Origin: CALVLD01 sp964467585
GTDB lineage: Bacteria; Bacillota; Clostridia; Christensenellales; CAG-138
Assembly (NCBI GenBank): GCA_964467585.1
Contig: CAYXRF010000004.1
Span: 1-64,000 of the forward strand
Direction of reading: 5' to 3'
Length of the DNA: 64,000 nt
Made by a program: the position numbers and the translations under genes. Positions 57,201 to 64,000 of this stretch are shown one piece after another. The notes below the pieces were generated by a model. The model searched no databases. It was given only the letters and a program-made list of their open reading frames with translations, and was not told where the DNA came from. The first letter of the stretch is position 1, and each line of letters opens with the position of its first letter.

Positions 57201-59883
57201 GGAAATCCCTCTCAAGCCAAGGGCAAGTCGGGAAGAAATCGAGACGGAGGGCGGCGTGCCCGCACTGTGGGGAATGGGCATTTCAGGTGATTATCCCATT
57301 CTGCTTGTGCGCGTCAGCGAGGTTGAGCAGCTTCGGGAGGCAAAAGCAATCGCACGGTTTGCCGAGCTTTGTACGCTTCGCGGACTAAAATTCGACCTTG
57401 TATTTCTGGGAATGTATCCAAACGAATACGGAAACAGGGTGCGTCAGGGGCTTGTTGAGACTGTTCGCGCAGCGCGGGTGCACCTGATAGACGCCTGCTC
57501 AACGGCAAAGCGGCAGCAAACGCTTCTTAATAATATCGCTTTAATCTGCTGCGATGCTGATAAGCTGCCCTGCCAAAGCGTTTTGAGAGCTTCAGACACA
57601 GACTTGCCCACGCCGCAGCCCGCTTTTTTGCCGATTGACATGCCGGATACTTTCTGCTTCAACGGTTACGGCGGCTTTGACACAAAGGATGAGAATCAGT
57701 ATGTGATAATTAGCGGGGGAAGCAAAAGCGTTACGCCTGCCCCATGGAGCAACATACTTGCCAATCAGAGCTTCGGAACCCTCGTCACCGAAAACGGTGG
57801 CGGCTATACATGGGCACAAAATTCAAGGCTGATGCGTCTTACTCCTTGGTCAAACGACCCGCTGCGCGACCCATGCGGCGAAAGGGTCAGCGTAATCGCG
57901 GAGGGCAAACGCATATGCATCACGCCATGCGATCCAAACGGTATGTTTAAGGTTGAGCACGGCATAGGCACAACACGCTTCACCTGCAATGCGGAAGGAT
58001 TAAGCATCACGCTTACCGAAATGGCGGACGCCTCCGAGTCGGTCAAATATTACAATATTGCAGTCAAGAATTGCAGACTGACGCAAAGGAGCATCCGATT
58101 TGAGCTTTCGGTGGACTGGGTGCTGGGTGAGGTTATGCATAGGGAGGCTGTCGGAACGTACAGTGCGGACGGGATATTGTATGCAAAAAATGCACGAGAC
58201 AGCGAAAACGATGGATATTACGCCTTTCTGTGCGCAGGAGACGGCGTTTGCGGCGATAACACCGTGTTTTCAGAATTCGCACTGCGCGAGGGGGAATCGG
58301 TATCCAAAACAATACTGTTGGGATACGGCACAAAAGAGCAAATTGCCGAATATGTGCGCACAAAGCTAAATGAATTTGAAATTGAGCGTGAACGCGTTAA
58401 AATGGCATGGCGGGGCAGGCTTGGTCGTCTGCATATCGAAACGGGCGATAAAGCGTTTGATATGCTTGTAAACGGCATATTGCTGTATCAAACCTATTCG
58501 TCAAGGCTTTTCGCAAAAACAGGATTTTATCAAAGCGGAGGCGCGAACGGCTTCCGCGATCAGCTTCAGGACGTGTGCGCATTGCTTTTGACAGATCCCG
58601 CAACGGCAAGGGCGCAGCTAATCAGTGCGGCCGCCAAGCAGTTCAAAAGGGGCGACGTGCTTCACTGGTGGCATAATGACGGCAGGGGAGTCCGCACGCG
58701 GATGAGCGATGACAGGCTGTTTTTGCCATACACGGTAATGCGCTATTGTGATGCTGCGGCAGACACGGCAATATGGGATGAGCGCGTGCCTTTCCTTGCA
58801 GAGGCTCCTATACCGCAGGATAAGAGCGACCTGTACACCGTTTTTTCGGAGGATGAGGAAGGCACGATGTTTGAGCATTGTGTGGCGGCAATAGAAGCGT
58901 CAATGTGCTTTGGCGCGCATGGTTTGCCGCTTATGGGGGCGGGCGATTGGAACGACAGCATGGACAAAGTGGGCGAAAACGGAGGAGAAAGCGTTTGGCT
59001 CGGTTGGTTTTTGCTTTATGTGCTTGAAAAATTTCAGCAGGTATGCGCCGACAGGGGATTCAACGAAAAGTCGGAGGAATACAGCAGTGAAGCGTGTCGG
59101 CTTCGTGCGGCGATTGAAAAATGGGGATGGGATGGCGCGTGGTACAAAAGAGCGTTTTATGGCGACGGCGTTCCGCTCGGATCAAGCCAAAATGATGAAT
59201 GCGCCATAGACGCGATTGCGCAGTGCTGGGCCGTTTTCAACAATGCCGAACGCTCCCACGCGGCGTTTGACGCCGTATGCGGTCGGCTTGTCGATGAAAA
59301 AAACGGAATATTGAAGCTGCTTTCACCCTCTTTTTCCGACAGCGGAGTTCACAGAGCGGGATATATCGAAGCTTATGCGCAGGGCGTGCGCGAAAATGGC
59401 GGACAGTACACGCACGCGGCGGCTTGGGCGGTGATTGCCGCGGCACGGTTGGGAGACGCAAAAAGGGCGTCCGAGCTTTTTCGGATGATAAACCCAATCG
59501 AACACGGAACGGCAATGCAGATAAACCGCTATCGCACAGAGCCGTATGCTGTGGCGGGCGATGTGTATTCAGAGGACGAAAATGCAGGCAGAGGCGGATG
59601 GACGTGGTACACGGGCGCAGCGGGATGGCTGTATCAGGCGGCGGTGGAGCATATCCTCGGACTCAAAAAGAAGGGGAACAGACTCTATATTGAACCTGTA
59701 ACGGTTTATCCGCACTTTTCCGTTGAATATAAATATGAAGAAACAAGCTATCGCATAGAAGCATCCGCGGCAAATGAGACGTCGATTATCGCGGACGGAA
59801 AGCGCGTGGTATACGTTGAGCTTGTAAACGACGGCGCAACGCATACCATATCCGTAACCTATATGGCGGGGGATAAAGCCTAA
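54100..59883 (+). CDS. Cyclic beta-1,2-glucan synthase-like protein, C-terminal part (GT84 end, GH189, GH94)
   Basis: 1927 residues by open frame, with homology starting about residue 27 (HMDAYHEGDFGGKGIINVRSF), i.e. late in GT84. LSHDLLEG and RQHRWIRGDWQ (near 100) are the last GT84 motifs. Membrane helices follow at about 135-180 and 250-300. A GH189-type cyclisation domain comes at about 355-680 (SPTNMGMALLAATASYDMGF, FNWYRIADITPVTPRFISSVDSGN). Then beta-sandwich domains and a GH94 phosphorylase domain from about 1440 (LHWWHNDGRGVRTRMSDDRL; GAGDWNDSM with the general acid Asp near 1616). Glucan elongation should be lost, but GH94 and GH189 modules look intact. No good start codon or SD precedes the homologous part; the first ATG in it is 54193. 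It ends overlapping nagA by 4 bases. Confidence 0.75.
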   Translation: MSHSCQQIRHSRFLTKQAEKAAYACHISDFHMDAYHEGDFGGKGIINVRSFFDALENQIPPDSVLSHDLLEGSLTRTAFLNDVTFYDSQPSTFQKWWKRQHRWIRGDWQLLPFIFGGERYKKPHHGARAIMLHNIFRSLRDVSTLLLIFIAVVFKMPVLLLLTLVAYVFEPLKEFIPLAAASIKNSTEMYQWRLLSLRTAMELITLPYAAFKSADAIIRTLIRLTVTHKNMLEWQTAACDARASGSYPRDMLVCPAAGILLAVTAVAQIVAEQSAGAAQIAAPVLAVLWSIAPLIVRVLNQRHIRKQLSEEETAELLSLFGGTRRFFTELCSKATNGLPPDNVQEQPKKPPVGVTSPTNMGMALLAATASYDMGFADAESTVKTLADMIESIENAPKWHGNMFNWYRIADITPVTPRFISSVDSGNLTASLMTTAQALREINSEAAAMLAKRCDKLVAETELEALYDKQRKLFRIGYDFEEGRYTDSWYDLYASEARLTSFVAIALSKVGQEHWQRLSRVMTEAKGGRTLLSWSGTMFEYLMPLLFFETAEGSLQHEICLSAVRTQLLCADDNMPWGVSESGYYCFDKAMYYQYRAFGIAELGLEPKHEAQNVIAPYASALALMLEPHEAAENLRRLHSMGMVGSLGMYEAADFTSGMPQDYDIVKSFMAHHQGMTLAAINETLHDRPLSRRFMRIPCVRAYETLLFESMPTKPIVLKEYESSVCTERSLREAPKPARIIDCERVFDGQLISNGSYSVMVFSNGGGWSKQGDTMLTRWRRSDAEPPHNHAEYGVAALLSTDGIAWECNKRAELSEHKAVLIGGRGGLDAKCTITVAADCDAEIRTLNINNRGRAEKKVRVGFFAEPCLVPQNDDMAHAAFVKLTVNSEKEGDITLFRLRPKSGRREMWLFISVTATNVPIVCTDAYTVPSRLKSPRDAVNSQMPSETIPQSPIEPYYSAMTELTIEAGGVQSVCFIMGAAPTRDAAIAAYGAVKAGQTREEALIGAVTAGIRKSVGLASADVMRFEPLAARIAAEIPLKPRASREEIETEGGVPALWGMGISGDYPILLVRVSEVEQLREAKAIARFAELCTLRGLKFDLVFLGMYPNEYGNRVRQGLVETVRAARVHLIDACSTAKRQQTLLNNIALICCDADKLPCQSVLRASDTDLPTPQPAFLPIDMPDTFCFNGYGGFDTKDENQYVIISGGSKSVTPAPWSNILANQSFGTLVTENGGGYTWAQNSRLMRLTPWSNDPLRDPCGERVSVIAEGKRICITPCDPNGMFKVEHGIGTTRFTCNAEGLSITLTEMADASESVKYYNIAVKNCRLTQRSIRFELSVDWVLGEVMHREAVGTYSADGILYAKNARDSENDGYYAFLCAGDGVCGDNTVFSEFALREGESVSKTILLGYGTKEQIAEYVRTKLNEFEIERERVKMAWRGRLGRLHIETGDKAFDMLVNGILLYQTYSSRLFAKTGFYQSGGANGFRDQLQDVCALLLTDPATARAQLISAAAKQFKRGDVLHWWHNDGRGVRTRMSDDRLFLPYTVMRYCDAAADTAIWDERVPFLAEAPIPQDKSDLYTVFSEDEEGTMFEHCVAAIEASMCFGAHGLPLMGAGDWNDSMDKVGENGGESVWLGWFLLYVLEKFQQVCADRGFNEKSEEYSSEACRLRAAIEKWGWDGAWYKRAFYGDGVPLGSSQNDECAIDAIAQCWAVFNNAERSHAAFDAVCGRLVDEKNGILKLLSPSFSDSGVHRAGYIEAYAQGVRENGGQYTHAAAWAVIAAARLGDAKRASELFRMINPIEHGTAMQINRYRTEPYAVAGDVYSEDENAGRGGWTWYTGAAGWLYQAAVEHILGLKKKGNRLYIEPVTVYPHFSVEYKYEETSYRIEASAANETSIIADGKRVVYVELVNDGATHTISVTYMAGDKA

Positions 59884-60989
59884 ACAATACGCTTCCCACC
59901 GGAAATGACGGCATTGATTTCAAGCGCGGAATCAAGCAGAACAATATCTGCGGAGCTTCCGCACGCAAGCGCAGAGCTGCCATTGTCCCAAAGTCCCAAT
60001 GCCTTGAGGGGATTAACGCAGGCGCATTTGACAGCGGAGGCAAGCGGGATACCCATGTCGGTTACAGCGCGGCGCATACAGTCAAACAGAGTTGAGGCGG
60101 AACCTGCAAGCTGACCATTGGAGGCGCAGACCATTTTCCCGCGCTTAAACACGGGAAGCCCGCCAAGCGTGTATTTACCGTCGGGCATACCCGCCGCACG
60201 CGTGCTGTCGCTTACAAGAATTATCCTGTCGTCGCCAAATGCGGCAAACGCCATCCGCACAACGGGCGGCAAAACGTGTATGCCGTCTGTTATCAGCTCA
60301 ACCATCGCTCCCGAGTCAAACGCGGCGGCAATCACGGAGTGAGCGCGATGAAGCACGGCGGGCATAGCGTTGAACATATGCGTCAAATGGGAGGCTCCCG
60401 CGTCAAACGCCGCCATAGCCGTTTCATAGTCCGCATTGGTGTGTCCGAGAGAAACCCGTATGCCGCGCTTTACGGCGTGACGGATAAAATCAATAGCCCC
60501 GTCTCTTTCGGGAGCAACCGTTACAAGCCTTATGCGATTGTCGGAAGCGGAGTTCAAACGGTCAAAGTCATCATTGTCAAACAAAAATATGTTTGAGGAA
60601 TTATGTGCGCAGGCTCTTTGAGGCGATATGTAGCTCCCCTCAATGTTGAATCCCAAAATACCGTAATCCGTATTTTTAGGTATCGTGCCGAGCACGCGGA
60701 GCATAGCGTCATGCGGGATTGCCATTGTTGTAGGCAAAACCCGTGTGACGCCGTTTTTCAGCTCGAACCGACACATATCCTCAAGCCCCTGTGGGGATTC
60801 ATCGCACACGTCATGCCCTGCGCATCCATGCATATGAATATCGCAAAGCGCGGGTATTGCATAAAGCCCCTTCGCGTCAATAATCTCACCATCGGTTGAA
60901 TCAGCGGATATTACGTTATTATCCGTGCAAATGTCGCGGGGGACAAAGCCCGCTTTTTCATCAAAAACCTCAGCGTTTCGAATAAGCAT
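59880..60989 (-). CDS. nagA: N-acetylglucosamine-6-phosphate deacetylase
   Basis: 369 residues, the usual NagA length. It removes the acetyl group from GlcNAc-6-P on the amino-sugar recycling and catabolic route. Motifs: DIHMHGCAGHD (metal region), ILGFNIEGSYISPQRACAH (EGP-F of the family appears as EGSY), LGHTNADYETAMAAFDAGASHLTHMFNAM (His ligands), ITDGIHV, and the catalytic Asp in LVSDSTRAAGMPDG. Its gene ends convergently with the glucan synthase gene. It lies 107 bases downstream of the fucosidase-fusion gene on the same strand, so the two probably form a glycan-use operon. Confidence 0.92.
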   Translation of the reverse strand: MLIRNAEVFDEKAGFVPRDICTDNNVISADSTDGEIIDAKGLYAIPALCDIHMHGCAGHDVCDESPQGLEDMCRFELKNGVTRVLPTTMAIPHDAMLRVLGTIPKNTDYGILGFNIEGSYISPQRACAHNSSNIFLFDNDDFDRLNSASDNRIRLVTVAPERDGAIDFIRHAVKRGIRVSLGHTNADYETAMAAFDAGASHLTHMFNAMPAVLHRAHSVIAAAFDSGAMVELITDGIHVLPPVVRMAFAAFGDDRIILVSDSTRAAGMPDGKYTLGGLPVFKRGKMVCASNGQLAGSASTLFDCMRRAVTDMGIPLASAVKCACVNPLKALGLWDNGSSALACGSSADIVLLDSALEINAVISGGKRIV

Positions 60990-61095
60990 ACGACCTCCCT
61001 GATGTTGAATATTTTAACTCAATCGTATCGGTGCGGCAAAGCAATTCGCCGTCTATCCCGACTTAACTATATCGCCCATAAAAAGCGCAAAAGCG

Positions 61096-64000
61096 TCACA
61101 CGGGTTCAATCCTCAGCACAAGAGGAAGTTCACGCGGAGCGGGCATTGTAAATACCGTCAGCGCGTCCCCGCTTCTTTCATACTCAAGCGCTGTTCCGTC
61201 AAGCGCGGCAACGTTGGCAATGCTGCCCTTAAAGCAGTTGCCCTTGTCAATGCTCTCGGGTGTTGCGAACTCACGCAGACGATATACGCCATCGGGCGCA
61301 GCGCCCAGAATAATCGCATAAACACAACCGTTGGCTGTTGTGTATCTAATATCAGAGGAGGTGTATTCAAGCGCTTCGCCGTCTGAAAACTGACCGCCTG
61401 TGCGCATATGCTCACCCTCTCCAAATACACGCCACGGACGCGAACCGTATATCGCTTCGCCGTTTGCAAGCATCCATCCGCCGATTTCAGTCAAAAGCGT
61501 TTTGACCTCACACGGCACAGAACCGTCTCCCTTTGGACCGATATTAAGCAGCATGCAGCCGTTTTTGCTGACAATATCGGCAAGCGCACAGATTATTTCA
61601 TGCGCGGACTTATAGCTGTCACCCTCGATATAGCCCCAAGAATTTTTTGAAACGGATGTGCAGGACTGCCATGCAAAAGGCATTATCGAATCAAACTGTC
61701 CGCGCTCCATATCGGGGACGGCGCATCCGGGCGCAAAAGCATCATACTTGTAGTTGATAACAACCTCACAGCCCCACTCATCGGCACGATTGTAATAATA
61801 CGCCGCAGCCCTTTTTAGCCAAGGCTTTACAGAATTGTGAAGCGTCCACCAGTCAAAATACAAAAGCCGAGGCTTATAGCTGTCGATAAGCTCACAGGTT
61901 CTAAGCAGCCAATCGTCCAAAAATTCGGCGGACGGTGAATCCGGTCCCTCAGGGTCGCTAAAGCTTGGGTCAACGCAAACGGAGGGATAATACATATCGT
62001 CCTTTGACGTGACGCCGCTCATGTCGCTTTCAAACTCACGCCCATGCCCCATAAAGAACCAATGCTCCAGACGGTGGGTTGAGGCGCAGGCAATCAAACC
62101 ATGCTTATTTGCGGCGGCAAAAAGCTCCCCCAAAATGTCTCTGTTGGGCGTCATATCAAATGAATTCCATACGGACAGACGGCTTTTGTAAAGCTGAAAG
62201 CCGTCATGATGCTCCGCAACGGGGACGATATACCTGCACCCGCAGGCAACGGCAAGAGACGCCAACTCATCCGCATTGAAGCTATCCGCCGTAAACAAAG
62301 GGATAAAATCCTTATAGCCAAAATCCTTGTGCCTGCCATATGTCAAAACATGGTGCTCATACGCACGCGAACCCTTTTTGTACATATTGCGGGAATACCA
62401 TTCGTTGCCGAAGGCGGGGACGGAATACAGCCCCCAATGGATAAACAATCCGAGCTTAGCATCGGCAAACCACTTTGGACATTCATACTGTGAAAGGGAA
62501 GCCCGGTCGGGCTTGAACCTCCCGCGATTGTTCACCTCGTCAATTTGACAAAGCAGTGCGGAGCGCTCAAGCGTGTTATACATACCGATTTTTGTATTAA
62601 GCAAACGGATAAGCAGATCCACTGCACCAACGCGATAACCCGAAAGTCCAAACAGTGCAGCACCGTTGCGCACGGCGATGCAAAGCGGCAGCCGCTTGTC
62701 CGAAACATCAAGCCCCTTGCGTATGGGAGAGAGCGTGTCAACGTCAGGATTTTCAATAATTTTTACTTTGCATCCGCACTGCTTCAAAATGTCACTCTGT
62801 TGCTTCAGCTCGTTCAAAATATGCTGAGACGGTTCGTCAAAAGCCTTTACAAAGCAAATTAAGCCACAGTCAATGTCGTCATATCCCGAGGGCAAAGCAT
62901 ACTGACGCAGCATTCCCCCAAAGCGGATTTCGGGAGGACGTATGGCAACAGTGCGCTCACAGCCTTCCGAAAGGGTGATAAGCTCACTCACAATGTCCAG
63001 CGTGCCGTCTATCTGACGCGTGTAGGCGTTTATTCGATATCTGCCCGCAGGCAGGCAAAGTGATGAAAGCGACCGCTCCCGCAAATCCAGCCGCCTGAAA
63101 GAGCCCGATTCAATATGCTCAACAGCTATGCTTTCGCCATAGCGCAGCCCGTCTCCCACAATATGCAGAGTACACGCCCCAAAAATCTCATCAGGCGAGG
63201 GATATTTCCAATCGGTACGGTTCGCGCCGTGACTGCGCGTGTATGCACGGCGGGCATTGAATGCGTTGTCAAGGTCATGCTTGAGGTAATGATATACGCG
63301 ATCAACCCTTCCCGAGGGGCAGTGCTGACAATAATTGTATCGACCGTCCGCAAGCGTATCAGTCAACTCAAATTCAAAATCCGTGTCGCCATTTATGCTG
63401 ACCTCCGCAAAGCAAAAGTCGTCCCGATTTGATTCACCTTTATCCCCGCAATATGCAAAAATGTAGACGGTGCAAATACCGAGAGTGACGCCGACATTGC
63501 CCGATTCATCGCATTTAAGCGCCGCAACGGGCGAAAATGCCCCATAGTTGGCAACGCATATTGAAATCTGCGCTCCCGCCGCCGCAGTGCCGTGACGCAA
63601 AACGTGTATGTTCAGCTTGGCACAATCGGCATATCGAGGTGTAACGTTTATCGCTGTGCGTCCGTTAACGCTTGCATACGGCGTGTCGCCCTCAATATCG
63701 GGCAGACTATCCGCATCAGCGTCCGCATATGTGCGCACAAGCGCCGCACGGGAGGCAGCGCCGTCAAACCAGCCCATGTCAAGAGCGGGCTCGGCTTCGC
63801 ACGCGCCCAAATAGTGCCACGCGCCGTTGACAAAAACCTCCGCCCAGCCGTGATTGTCGTCACAATGGCTCCAAAGCGGAGCGTACACCTGCCGCGCAGG
63901 TATGCCGACCGAACGATAGGCCATAACCGCAAATGTGCTTTCCTCCCCGCATCTGCCGTGACCTCTGCGCATTATTGTAAGCACATCGGCGGTTGGCTCA
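61096..64000 (-). CDS. Transglutaminase-like domain fused to GH29 alpha-L-fucosidase (5' end outside window)
   Basis: At least 967 residues; the frame is open through the window edge, and the first start-like codon (GTG 63984) is internal to a domain. N-terminal: a transglutaminase-like core, RCGEESTFAVMAYRSVGIPARQV, DDNHGWAEVFVNGAWHYLGACEAEP. Middle: Ig-like strands and a thioredoxin-like region (RLPLCIAVRNGAALFGLSGYRVGAVDLLIRLL). C-terminal (about 510-960): GH29 fucosidase with ECPKWFADAKLGLFIHWGLYS, EHHDGFQLY, the nucleophile Asp in LLYFDWWTLH, and LLNIGPKGDGSVP. No signal peptide can be assessed. The transglutaminase and fucosidase halves are normally separate proteins. nagA follows on the same strand. 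Confidence 0.85.
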   Translation of the reverse strand, partial: EPTADVLTIMRRGHGRCGEESTFAVMAYRSVGIPARQVYAPLWSHCDDNHGWAEVFVNGAWHYLGACEAEPALDMGWFDGAASRAALVRTYADADADSLPDIEGDTPYASVNGRTAINVTPRYADCAKLNIHVLRHGTAAAGAQISICVANYGAFSPVAALKCDESGNVGVTLGICTVYIFAYCGDKGESNRDDFCFAEVSINGDTDFEFELTDTLADGRYNYCQHCPSGRVDRVYHYLKHDLDNAFNARRAYTRSHGANRTDWKYPSPDEIFGACTLHIVGDGLRYGESIAVEHIESGSFRRLDLRERSLSSLCLPAGRYRINAYTRQIDGTLDIVSELITLSEGCERTVAIRPPEIRFGGMLRQYALPSGYDDIDCGLICFVKAFDEPSQHILNELKQQSDILKQCGCKVKIIENPDVDTLSPIRKGLDVSDKRLPLCIAVRNGAALFGLSGYRVGAVDLLIRLLNTKIGMYNTLERSALLCQIDEVNNRGRFKPDRASLSQYECPKWFADAKLGLFIHWGLYSVPAFGNEWYSRNMYKKGSRAYEHHVLTYGRHKDFGYKDFIPLFTADSFNADELASLAVACGCRYIVPVAEHHDGFQLYKSRLSVWNSFDMTPNRDILGELFAAANKHGLIACASTHRLEHWFFMGHGREFESDMSGVTSKDDMYYPSVCVDPSFSDPEGPDSPSAEFLDDWLLRTCELIDSYKPRLLYFDWWTLHNSVKPWLKRAAAYYYNRADEWGCEVVINYKYDAFAPGCAVPDMERGQFDSIMPFAWQSCTSVSKNSWGYIEGDSYKSAHEIICALADIVSKNGCMLLNIGPKGDGSVPCEVKTLLTEIGGWMLANGEAIYGSRPWRVFGEGEHMRTGGQFSDGEALEYTSSDIRYTTANGCVYAIILGAAPDGVYRLREFATPESIDKGNCFKGSIANVAALDGTALEYERSGDALTVFTMPAPRELPLVLRIEPV

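Overview
The window looks like chromosomal DNA of an uncultured anaerobic Clostridia-type Firmicute, plausibly from an animal gut. The basis is synteny and content: a rimP-nusA-ylxR-ylxQ-infB-rbfA-nrnA-truB-rpsO-pnp-ylxY-M16 peptidase block in the Bacillus/Clostridium order, a murB-rapZ-whiA-dnaE-pfkA block, a ylmE-sepF-divIVA division block, sigma-A-type promoters (TTGACA-17-TATAAT), purine-rich Shine-Dalgarno (SD) sites, an ECF vitamin transporter, dockerin proteins and glycan-degrading enzymes. No rRNA, tRNA, CRISPR array, transposase or phage gene was seen. I cannot name the species.

Layout. 1-3210: the tail of an EcfT-like permease overlapping a fused double-ATPase/S-component protein. 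3211-5625: a secreted ubiquitin-like protein with dockerin repeats, a 5'-truncated Pro/Thr-rich surface protein on the minus strand, and a degenerate 31-bp periodic repeat array. 5626-12481: an apparently leaderless MFS transporter, a frame-broken small membrane protein, a VanW-family protein, an aminotransferase and a foldase-like lipoprotein. 12689-20039: murB, rapZ, whiA, dnaE, pfkA. 20173-22858: an ECF sigma factor translationally coupled to a membrane-anchored beta-propeller protein. 22968-30185 (minus): ygfK and ssnA, then an acyl-CoA ligase and an E2-like acyltransferase behind a promoter with a large inverted repeat. 30495-34691: a lipoprotein, GAPDH with a penta-cysteine tail, pepT, a DUF378 protein, and a small ORF carrying clustered DnaA boxes.

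34843-45634 is the transcription/translation operon. It has a leader with three hairpins, an infB with ten 33-bp repeats, and a truB gene fused to a riboflavin-kinase domain that lacks the usual FAD-synthetase half of RibF. 45856-50065: a dockerin-bearing C25-like protease (frame-broken near its signal peptide) inserted between pnp and a ylxY-like gene, then an M16 peptidase. 50103-53404: dUTPase-like protein, HlyD-like protein, ylmE, sepF, divIVA. 53538-59883: a cyclic beta-1,2-glucan synthase homologue missing much of its glycosyltransferase half. 59880-64000 (minus): nagA, then a transglutaminase-like/GH29 fucosidase fusion running off the window.

Themes. The housekeeping blocks are conventional. 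The unusual content is in accessory genes: ubiquitin-like dockerin protein, protease-dockerin, fucosidase fusion, and in domain fusions. At least five genes look frame-broken or truncated (1-253, 4110-5318, 6997-7438, 45856-47837, 53538-59883). That could mean genuine gene decay or base-level errors in an assembled genome, and raw reads would separate the two.
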